Shown here: piece after piece, positions 37,254 to 44,588 of the stretch
How positions within the stretch are numbered: position 1 is the stretch's first letter
How the letters are laid out: each line of letters opens with the position of its first letter
Assembly (NCBI GenBank): GCA_900290095.1
Contig: OKQS01000003.1
Span: forward strand, 62,001 to 126,000
Source: Khoudiadiopia massiliensis
Lineage (GTDB): Bacteria; Bacillota; Clostridia; Tissierellales; Peptoniphilaceae
Direction: 5' to 3'
Length of the DNA stretch: 64,000 nt
Program-made: the position numbers and the translations under genes
The notes under the pieces: model-generated
Database searches by the model: none
What the model was told of the DNA's origin: nothing
Seen by the model: the letters and a program-made list of their open reading frames with translations, nothing else

Positions 37254-38076
37254 TAAGAAAAAATCAGGATTCTCCTTTTTTTGGCATATCCCCCTGATAA
37301 TTCAAGTCCTTATCGTTGCTATTCCTATAATCTTTGCCTTGGTTTACTCTCTTAAGTCCATGCAGGATATATACGGGGGCGCTTCTATCTTTAATGGAGG
37401 CTTCAGTTTAGACAACTTCTCTCTAATCAACTGCCAGCTCCCAATCCTGAAAATCATTGGAAATACCCTATTTGTAGCAATGATGGTCACTATTTTTAAA
37501 CTACTGACAGGAACTTTTGCCGCCTATGCATTTTCTTTCTATGATTTTCCGGGAAAAGTTCCACTGTATTTCTTGCTTATAAGTACAATATTTATTCCCT
37601 TTACGGTAACTATGATCCCAAACTATATCACCATTTCAAAGCTAAATCTCTTTGATTCTGTATGGGGCATTATACTACCCCAGCTTGCCGATGCATCCGG
37701 AATTTTCCTGCTGCGTCAGAGCATGATGTCGGTTCCAAGGTCCCTGACTGAGATGTCTGAATTAGATGATATTGGCAGAATGCGCACTCTTAAAGACATT
37801 GTCTTCCCTATTTGCAGACCGTCAATAGTAGCAACCGGCATAATTTTCTTTATTAATTCCTGGAATGAGTATGTTTGGCCTGCCCTTATTCTCCGCAGCA
37901 AGGAGAATTTCACTATTTCTTTGGCAATGCAGCTCTTTACGGATGCGGAAGCCGGTGTGGAATTTACTGTGACAATGGCAATGGCTGTTGTCTCCATGTT
38001 CCTTCCTGTAGTTCTCTTCCTCATCTTCCAGAAATACATCATGTCCACTTTCGCCACTTCAGGCATTAAAGGATGA
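37243..38076 (+). CDS. ugpE: ABC transporter permease (UgpE type)
   Basis: About 277 residues, six helices, family MalG/UgpE. The coupling loop reads MSELDDIGRMRTLKDIVFPICRPSI near residue 170, where the usual EAA Glu-Ala-Ala is replaced by Met-Ser-Glu-Leu. The open frame runs from 37219, but AAAGGAG precedes the GTG at 37243, so I take GTG as the start. The ATPase gene follows after 11 bases. Confidence 0.88.
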   Translation: MENNKKKSGFSFFWHIPLIIQVLIVAIPIIFALVYSLKSMQDIYGGASIFNGGFSLDNFSLINCQLPILKIIGNTLFVAMMVTIFKLLTGTFAAYAFSFYDFPGKVPLYFLLISTIFIPFTVTMIPNYITISKLNLFDSVWGIILPQLADASGIFLLRQSMMSVPRSLTEMSELDDIGRMRTLKDIVFPICRPSIVATGIIFFINSWNEYVWPALILRSKENFTISLAMQLFTDAEAGVEFTVTMAMAVVSMFLPVVLFLIFQKYIMSTFATSGIKG

Positions 38077-38087
38077 AAGGAGTTTAA

Positions 38088-39224
38088 ATGGAACAGATTA
38101 GAAATGACATATGCCTTAATTCCGTATCGAAGCGTTACGGTAAAGTGTCGGTCATTGAAGGCATGAATATGCATATAAAAGCAGGTGAGCGTTTGGTGCT
38201 CTTAGGTCCTTCAGGCTGCGGTAAATCCACAACTCTTCGTATGATAGCAGGACTTGAGGAAATTTCTGATGGGGAGCTGACAATGGGAGGAGAAATTGTC
38301 AATAATATTCCTGCCGGTAAGCGCAATATAGCTATGGTTTTCCAAAACTATGCCTTGTATCCCCATATGACCGTTGAAGAAAACATTGTATATTCTTTAA
38401 AGGTGCACAAGGTTGATCCGGAAAAAATAAAAAATCGTCTTAATACAGTTCTAAAAATTTTGAGTCTTGAAGATTTTAAGGATAGAACGCCAAGAGAACT
38501 TTCCGGTGGACAGAGACAACGTGTAGCCCTTGCTCGCGGACTTGTAAAAAATGCTCCCTACCTTCTTCTGGATGAGCCGCTTTCTAATCTTGATGCCCTT
38601 TTAAGAGCAAGCGCAAGAAAAGAATTGGTTAAGATACATGAGCTCTTTTCTCAAACCCTTGTTTATGTTACCCATGACCAAGTTGAGGCAATGACCGTAG
38701 GACAAAGAATTGCTCTTCTCCACAATGGTAAGGTTCAAATGATTGATACTCCCTATATGGTTTATCATAGACCGACTAATGTATTTGTTGCGAAATTTAT
38801 AGGATCTCCGCCTACAAATATTATCGATGCCGAATATGATGGAAACACCACTTTGAATATAAACGGTGGTAAATATGTGTTGAATGAAATGTGGATTAAC
38901 CAAATAAAAAATTATAGTAAGGATAAAATATATTTTGGTATAAGGCCTGAAGCAATAAAACTTGGTGCCAACTCTTCTTCAAATGGCCTTGAAGCTGTTC
39001 TGCAATATGTTGAGGATTTAGGTTCTAAGAAAAGTGCTTATATAAATATTGGAGATAAGGAAATTGTTGCTGTCTGTGAAGAAATTCCGGTTAAACTTGG
39101 AGAAAAAGTTTATCTTAGCTTTCCGGAAGAAAGGATCCATCTTTTTGATCATGACAGTGAAGAAAATTTGGGTTATCCTGATCAAATTCCAATAAATAGT
39201 CATGTGGAATTGCCTGTGGTATAA
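38088..39224 (+). CDS. ugpC: ABC transporter ATPase (UgpC/MsmK type)
   Basis: A 378-residue ATPase. Walker A GPSGCGKST is near residue 41, signature LSGGQRQRVALARGLV near residue 138, Walker B LLLDEPLSNLDA near residue 159 and switch VTHDQVEAM near residue 195. A C-terminal TOBE domain (from ~235) is typical of sugar importers. It carries its own ATPase rather than sharing one, which completes a self-contained importer with the GpdQ-like enzyme. A terminator follows. Confidence 0.92.
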   Translation: MEQIRNDICLNSVSKRYGKVSVIEGMNMHIKAGERLVLLGPSGCGKSTTLRMIAGLEEISDGELTMGGEIVNNIPAGKRNIAMVFQNYALYPHMTVEENIVYSLKVHKVDPEKIKNRLNTVLKILSLEDFKDRTPRELSGGQRQRVALARGLVKNAPYLLLDEPLSNLDALLRASARKELVKIHELFSQTLVYVTHDQVEAMTVGQRIALLHNGKVQMIDTPYMVYHRPTNVFVAKFIGSPPTNIIDAEYDGNTTLNINGGKYVLNEMWINQIKNYSKDKIYFGIRPEAIKLGANSSSNGLEAVLQYVEDLGSKKSAYINIGDKEIVAVCEEIPVKLGEKVYLSFPEERIHLFDHDSEENLGYPDQIPINSHVELPVV

Positions 39225-39227
39225 CAT

Positions 39228-39300
39228 AAAACTCCTTCCTGATAATACGGCTTATTTTATAGTAAGTTGAAAGTACTACCGGGAAGGAGTTTTAAAATAT
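39228..39300 (+). terminator. Long hairpin after the ugp operon
   Basis: AAAACTCCTTCC (39228-39239) pairs exactly with GGAAGGAGTTTT (39282-39293), followed by AAAATATTTTT. It lies between convergent ugpC and the DUF3048 gene and may act for both. Confidence 0.7.
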
Positions 39301-39324
39301 TTTTAATGTATTATTAGTTTTTAT

Positions 39325-40380
39325 TTACTCATACTTTATTTTCATCCTCTTATCCACCACCTGGATCCATGTCTGACCCGGATTGAGCTTAATCTCCTCA
39401 CCATTGTCATAGGTGAATTTGGTCGGCTCCACATGGTCATCCGACTTGGTCCAATTGATCTTGGTGCACTTGCCACCGCTTATTAGATAGGCCTCGCCTT
39501 GGCCGACATCCTTAAATGCCATGTGGCCCTTTTTATCATAGATATATGAATCGGCAACCTGGACGATAATGTTAGTTGCCCTGACTTCAGTCCCGGTCAA
39601 TTCGTCGACCATGAGCTTGCCTTCCCTGAAGCGCTTGTAGGTCTTATTTGCCTCATCATATTCATAAGTTATGTCGTCAAGCTTGCTGTAGCGGACATTC
39701 AGCTTGTTGGCAGGATCTCCTCCGGGTAAGTCCGTAAACTCCTCGTTAAAGAGAAAGCCCTTGCCGTTATTGATCAGGTCTCCTCCCTTTCCTTCATATG
39801 TAGCATAGGCCTTGTCAATGTAGGCATAGGAATTGTGAGGGGCCCGCTTCTTTGTGTCTTTATACCTGAAGTGGAGTTTACCCATCAGGGTCATTCCGTC
39901 AAGGTTCTTCATGGCCAAGGATTTCAAAAAGGCATCCCCGTCGCTTGATGCCCCGTGGTGGACAAAAACGGCTCCATATTGATGGGCCCTGGTGATGAAA
40001 TTGGGTCTTGCCGATCTTATTGGTCCCAATAGAAAGGTCTCCCCCTCATCCAGCTTCTCAAAAAGAGCCATATACCTGGTATCAGCCCCCTCAACCCTCA
40101 TTTCCCAAATGATGGAAGCCTTGGAAAGATTGGCCTGAGGTCTTGCGGGCTTGGCATTGTCAACCATAACCATAAGGGGCCTGGACTTGAGCTTTTCCGG
40201 GCTGACTTCAAGGCCGCTGTAGATTGAACTGTTTCCTGTCTGTCCCGAGGACTCTTCAGAAACTTCAAGCTGAGATTCTTCACTCTCTTCCAAAGAAACC
40301 AGGCTTGTCTCCGCTTCCTTGGACCCGCAGGCGGCCAGTAATAGTACAAGTGCAAAAATATATGGAATGAGTCTCTTCAT
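39325..40380 (-). CDS. DUF3048 domain lipoprotein (YerB-like)
   Basis: A 351-residue exported protein. The signal sequence ends in lipobox LLLAAC near residue 18, so it is predicted to be lipid-anchored on the outer face of the membrane. A Ser/Glu-rich linker follows (25-50) and then the conserved DUF3048 region (RPLMVMVDNAKPARPQANLSKA near 67; VHHGASSDGDAFLKSL near 138; WTKSDDHVEPTKFTYDNGEEIKLNPGQTWIQVV at the end). The domain's function is unknown. Confidence 0.85.
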   Translation of the reverse strand: MKRLIPYIFALVLLLAACGSKEAETSLVSLEESEESQLEVSEESSGQTGNSSIYSGLEVSPEKLKSRPLMVMVDNAKPARPQANLSKASIIWEMRVEGADTRYMALFEKLDEGETFLLGPIRSARPNFITRAHQYGAVFVHHGASSDGDAFLKSLAMKNLDGMTLMGKLHFRYKDTKKRAPHNSYAYIDKAYATYEGKGGDLINNGKGFLFNEEFTDLPGGDPANKLNVRYSKLDDITYEYDEANKTYKRFREGKLMVDELTGTEVRATNIIVQVADSYIYDKKGHMAFKDVGQGEAYLISGGKCTKINWTKSDDHVEPTKFTYDNGEEIKLNPGQTWIQVVDKRMKIKYE

Positions 40381-40407
40381 AAAATTATCCTTACTTTTTA
40401 ATTTAGT

Positions 40408-41271
40408 TCAGGTCAATTTTTCATAAAATTGAACCATAGCTGAGTGGTCGGCGCCACCCTTACCGCCACTGCTTAACCAGTTCAAGACCTCATTGGCCTG
40501 GGCGCACATCGGGACATAGGCCCCGATCGTATGGGCGAAGTCCAGGACATTATTTAGGTCCTTTATATTTAGGTCAACCTTGAAGCCCGGCTTATCATTG
40601 CCCTCAATCATCATTTGGGCCTTGGTGTCCATCACCTTGGACCCTGCCAAGCCCCCCTTTATAGCATTCACAACCGTCTCCGGATCAACCCCGGCTTTTT
40701 TTGCCAGAATCAGTCCTTCGGCCAGAGCTTGTATATTTGATGCCACTATGAGCTGGTTTACCAACTTTGTCGTGTTGCCGGCTCCGACTTCTCCGCATAG
40801 GACGGCGGATTTGCCCATGACAAGAAGGAGGTCCTTATATTTTTCAAATACCTGACTCTTACCTCCAACCATAAAGGCCAGGCTTGCCTCAATGGCTCCG
40901 CTTTCTCCGCCCGAGACCGGGGCATCCAGCATATCTCCCCCCTTGGCCCTGATTGCTTGGGCGATCTCTATTGAGGCTTGAGGATTAATAGATGACATAT
41001 CGATTAAGACTTGGTCTTTTTTGAAACTGTCAACCAGGCCTCCTTGGCCCAGAACTACCTTTTTAACATCAGGTGAATTCGGGAGCATTGTGAATATTAC
41101 CTGACAATTCTTTCCGATTTCCTCATATGTCCCCGACTTGGCGCCCAGTTTTACCAGCTCATCAACAGGCCCCTGACTCCTGTTGTTTACCATGAGCTCA
41201 TAGCCATTTTTCATAAGATTCTTGGCCATGGGCTTTCCCATGATGCCCAGACCTATAAAGCCTAAAAGCAT
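40408..41271 (-). CDS. Beta-hydroxyacid dehydrogenase (2-hydroxy-3-oxopropionate reductase type)
   Basis: A 287-residue NAD(P)-dependent enzyme. The dinucleotide-binding motif is GFIGLGIMGKPMAKNL at the N-terminus. The substrate-binding motif DAPVSGGESGA is near residue 116, and the catalytic Lys lies in GAGNTTKLVNQLIVASN near residue 170. This is the tartronate semialdehyde reductase / 3-hydroxyisobutyrate dehydrogenase family, of usual length. Substrate is uncertain. GGGGGAG precedes the ATG. The SDR gene lies 117 bases upstream on the same strand. Confidence 0.88.
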   Translation of the reverse strand: MLLGFIGLGIMGKPMAKNLMKNGYELMVNNRSQGPVDELVKLGAKSGTYEEIGKNCQVIFTMLPNSPDVKKVVLGQGGLVDSFKKDQVLIDMSSINPQASIEIAQAIRAKGGDMLDAPVSGGESGAIEASLAFMVGGKSQVFEKYKDLLLVMGKSAVLCGEVGAGNTTKLVNQLIVASNIQALAEGLILAKKAGVDPETVVNAIKGGLAGSKVMDTKAQMMIEGNDKPGFKVDLNIKDLNNVLDFAHTIGAYVPMCAQANEVLNWLSSGGKGGADHSAMVQFYEKLT

Positions 41272-41304
41272 AGCTCCCCCTTAAAATACTCTTTTATGGA
41301 ATAA

Positions 41305-41343
41305 ACCGTGAAAAGTTGTCCACCTTTCACGGTCCTTCCAATT
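41305..41343 (-). terminator. Hairpin between the SDR and beta-hydroxyacid dehydrogenase genes
   Basis: ACCGTGAAA (41305-41313) pairs exactly with TTTCACGGT (41335-41343). On the minus strand a moderately T-rich stretch (TTTATTCC) follows. It would end or attenuate the SDR transcript. Confidence 0.55.
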
Positions 41344-41388
41344 TTAAAATTCTTAAAAAATTGAATATTAAATACTTTTCTTATTTAA

Positions 41389-42153
41389 TTAGCAAGCTGT
41401 AACTCCTCCGTCGGCTGTGACAATAGATCCGTTAATGAATGATGCGGCATCGCTTGCCAGGAAGAGAACGAGACCTGTGATCTCCTCAACCTCGGCCTGG
41501 CGAATTGATGTGTCAACACCTGCCATAACTCTCTTTATTCCCAGCTGGCTGGGAGCCTTCATGTTTATGCCGACTTCCGTCTTAACTCCTCCCGGACATA
41601 CGGCATTGCAGCGGATGTTTTTACCCAGGTACATGAAAGCAGTATTCTTAGTCAGGCCAACCAAGGCATGCTTTGACATGGTGTAGACTGCACCGGCCTT
41701 GCAGCCGTTGGTACCACCGATTGATGCGACGTTTACAATGTTTCCGCCATTTTCCTGCTTCTCCATGATTTGAACGGCCCTCTTCATGGCAATCATGGGG
41801 CTCTTGGCATTGAGGGTCATAACTCGCTGATAAAGGTCTTCATCGATTTCCCCGACAGGCTTCATCTCGTCCATCATGCCTGCATTGTTGATCAAAATAT
41901 CAATTTTTCCGCCTTTTTCCACTGCGTAGTCAACCATCTTCTCATTTTCTTCGTCATTCATAAGGTCTGCGACGAATGGAAGAATTTTTCCGTCCATATC
42001 CTTGCACTTTTCAGCCAACTCTTCAAGCCTGTTCTGCCTGCGGGCAACAGCAACTACTGTAGCGCCTTCCTGACATAGGGCGCGGGCAATATCCCTTCCC
42101 ATACCTGAGCTTGCTCCTGTTACAACAGCTACCTTACCTTCAAATCTTTTCAT
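41389..42153 (-). CDS. Short-chain dehydrogenase/reductase (SDR)
   Basis: A 254-residue classical SDR. The cofactor motif TGASSGMGRDIA is near residue 13, NNAGMMDE near residue 89, the catalytic Ser in NVASIGGTNG near residue 143 and the YxxxK motif YTMSKHALVG near residue 158. Gene-family relatives include 3-oxoacyl-ACP reductase and many sugar or alcohol dehydrogenases, so the substrate cannot be named. GGAGG precedes the ATG. Confidence 0.88.
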   Translation of the reverse strand: MKRFEGKVAVVTGASSGMGRDIARALCQEGATVVAVARRQNRLEELAEKCKDMDGKILPFVADLMNDEENEKMVDYAVEKGGKIDILINNAGMMDEMKPVGEIDEDLYQRVMTLNAKSPMIAMKRAVQIMEKQENGGNIVNVASIGGTNGCKAGAVYTMSKHALVGLTKNTAFMYLGKNIRCNAVCPGGVKTEVGINMKAPSQLGIKRVMAGVDTSIRQAEVEEITGLVLFLASDAASFINGSIVTADGGVTAC

Positions 42154-42241
42154 AATTGACCTCCAATTCTTGCTTTAATATGCTACTCTTCTATATTACT
42201 ATGAAAACCCCAAATCACAAGGGAAAAAGCCCTATTGAGCA

Positions 42242-43594
42242 TTATTTAAAATTCAGATTGAGATCCGAATTCTTGTCATACTTGAAATTATAGTACCTGA
42301 CTATTTTAACTCCGTCCTCCCTATGTACCAGGGCCGGAAAAGAATAGTAGTCCGGGCTGACCTCCGCCCTATCGTCCCTCACAGCTTCTTCTATTGTCCG
42401 GTTAATCCTTAAGTAGTCCAAATAGTTCACCGTTGAAGGATATATCAATATCAAGCTTTTGATTAAAGCTAAGACTAATAACGCTGATCTCAAGCCTTGC
42501 CTGATCCCATCTTTAATAGCATGGAAGAGTTCTGCAATTATAATGAAATTAAAGACCTTGGCTGTGAAAAAATTCCTGGCCCCGACAGGGCTCACCACCA
42601 GAAGGGGCCCCATGGCAAAGGCCATGGAAAGACAGGCAAAGACCGAGAGGCCGGGTTCCCTTGATTTCCTTTTTGACAGGCCTATAAGGCCCAGATAAAA
42701 ACTTATATATATTGCCATAGAAAGGAATACGGGAAAGACCAGCCACCTGTCAATGACAATTAAAGCAAGACAAGCTAATGGGAAAAAAGCCTTTTTTGCC
42801 CCCTCTTTTTCTATGGCCATACGCAAAACTAAGGCAAAGCCTATAATGAAAACGAGACTTATAAGATTGGCCCTGAAAACAGGCCAATTTTCCTCTAGTC
42901 TGGGAATTAGTTGGGTCAAATCAAAAGTTCTGTATCCGTCAACACCTTGGGAAATTCTAAAATAAACGGGTGAAGAGAACATCAGGATATTGGACAGAAG
43001 GGCACCTATAAAAGATATTATATAGGACTTTTTATCCCCTCTTGCCAAGGTAAAATAAGCAAGTATGGGCATTATCAAAGCGTATAGGGTCAAGTTTTCA
43101 ACAAAGAGTCCGGAGGCGAACGAACTGAACCAAAGTAAAAGTTTCCCCTTGCCGTCAAGATCCTTTTTCTCCAACAAATAGATGTTTAATAAAATAAAAA
43201 CAAGAACGGGAACATAATTAAAAAAACCCGCATTCCAGGCAATTACTTCCCTGAATACCGGAATTGGCAAAAACATAATCATAAAGGCTATGGATTCATA
43301 TCCTGATTTGTCTTTTAAAAGCTTCTTTAAGACAAGTGCCAGGCCGGCCAGACATGCGAACTTGGCCAAGAAGCTCAGGGGCCTTTTGATAAAGAAAAAA
43401 GACATGGCGTTGCCCAAAATCCTGCCGTTAAGCCTTTTATAGCCCTGAACTATATCATAAATAACGTATCTGAAACCTTTTTCCACGCTGATGAGCCTGT
43501 TGTAGTCATCGCCAATCAAGGGAAAGGTCAAAATAAGATAGGCAAAGGCAATTAAAAGAAAGGCCCATATATACCTCTTCTTATTGCCGGTCAT
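42242..43594 (-). CDS. DUF6056 family polytopic membrane protein (GT-C glycosyltransferase-like)
   Basis: A 450-residue protein with about 11 hydrophobic helices and an early GDDYNRLI motif (after helix 1, residue ~27), like the acidic pair of GT-C glycosyltransferases. A soluble C-terminal tail begins near residue 410. It overlaps the upstream GT2 gene by 14 bases. I infer that it moves a lipid-linked sugar made by that enzyme onto an extracellular acceptor such as a wall polymer. Direct evidence is absent. Confidence 0.7.
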   Translation of the reverse strand: MTGNKKRYIWAFLLIAFAYLILTFPLIGDDYNRLISVEKGFRYVIYDIVQGYKRLNGRILGNAMSFFFIKRPLSFLAKFACLAGLALVLKKLLKDKSGYESIAFMIMFLPIPVFREVIAWNAGFFNYVPVLVFILLNIYLLEKKDLDGKGKLLLWFSSFASGLFVENLTLYALIMPILAYFTLARGDKKSYIISFIGALLSNILMFSSPVYFRISQGVDGYRTFDLTQLIPRLEENWPVFRANLISLVFIIGFALVLRMAIEKEGAKKAFFPLACLALIVIDRWLVFPVFLSMAIYISFYLGLIGLSKRKSREPGLSVFACLSMAFAMGPLLVVSPVGARNFFTAKVFNFIIIAELFHAIKDGIRQGLRSALLVLALIKSLILIYPSTVNYLDYLRINRTIEEAVRDDRAEVSPDYYSFPALVHREDGVKIVRYYNFKYDKNSDLNLNFK

Positions 43595-44510
43595 GGAGTT
43601 CCTCCTCCCTGACCAGGTAAATCGGTCTGGCCTTGGTCTCCTTATATATCCTGCCTATGTACTCCCCTATCAGGCCCAAAAACACGAGATTGAGGCCGCC
43701 CAGGATCAAAATAAGAATAACAATTGTTGCAAAGCCCTGGGTCTCAACTCCAAAGGTTAAAGTTTTAATAAGAACGTATATGGCGTAGATGAAGCCGATA
43801 AATGAGACTGTCAATCCTGTATATGTTGCTAAGCGGAGGGGTGAAACCGTAAATGACAGGATTCCGTCAATTCCATAAGCAATGGACTTTCTGAGTGGCC
43901 ATTTGCTGACCCCGGCCTTCCTCTCCCTGTCTTCAGTCTCTATGTATTTGATTTTAAAGCCTACCCAGGAAAAGATTCCCTTGGAAAACCTTGAAGCCTC
44001 CCCTAAAGAAATTATCCCGTCTACAACCGGCCTCTTCATAAGCCTGAAGTCCTGGACTCCGGGTTCAAGATTGACATTATCCCCCATCTTATTAATAAGA
44101 CCGTAAAAAGCCTTGGCGCCCAATTCATACAGGCCCGAGCTGCCAATCCTTGATCTCCTGCGGGCAGCACAAACATCGTATCCCTGATCAAGATATTCTT
44201 CCATAAGCGGTATCAAGGCGGGATCATGCTGGAGATCGGCATCCATTAGGCCTATATACTCACCCCGGGCATTTTTCAAGCCGGCATAGATGGCGGCTTC
44301 CTTGCCGAAATTTCGAGAAAATGAAATATAAGAAAAATTAGGGTCCTGACAATAAGACCTTAGGAGTTCCAAGGTCTTATCTTTAGAACCGTCATCAACA
44401 AAAAGTATGTGCAAGTCTCTTTTTAATTTCTCTCTGAGTTTTTTAATCTCTTCCATGAAAAGGGGAAGGACTTCTGCTTCGTTATAGCAGGGGACGATAA
44501 TTGTAATCAT
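43581..44510 (-). CDS. GtrB/DPM1-like family 2 glycosyltransferase
   Basis: A 309-residue enzyme. The N-terminal GT-A domain (IIVPCYNEAEVLPLF, then VDDGSKDKT near residue 38 and the metal-binding DADLQHDP near residue 92) is followed by two C-terminal membrane helices (~230-295). This is the bactoprenol-phosphate glucosyl/N-acetylglucosaminyl transferase layout. It most likely makes a polyprenyl-phosphate sugar used by the membrane protein encoded next. Confidence 0.9.
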   Translation of the reverse strand: MITIIVPCYNEAEVLPLFMEEIKKLREKLKRDLHILFVDDGSKDKTLELLRSYCQDPNFSYISFSRNFGKEAAIYAGLKNARGEYIGLMDADLQHDPALIPLMEEYLDQGYDVCAARRRSRIGSSGLYELGAKAFYGLINKMGDNVNLEPGVQDFRLMKRPVVDGIISLGEASRFSKGIFSWVGFKIKYIETEDRERKAGVSKWPLRKSIAYGIDGILSFTVSPLRLATYTGLTVSFIGFIYAIYVLIKTLTFGVETQGFATIVILILILGGLNLVFLGLIGEYIGRIYKETKARPIYLVREEELHDRQ

Positions 44511-44588
44511 ATGCTCACTCCTAGCTGCTATTTTATCATAAGCTTATCTTTAATGTATGAAATCCCTTATAAGGCATTAAGGCAAACT

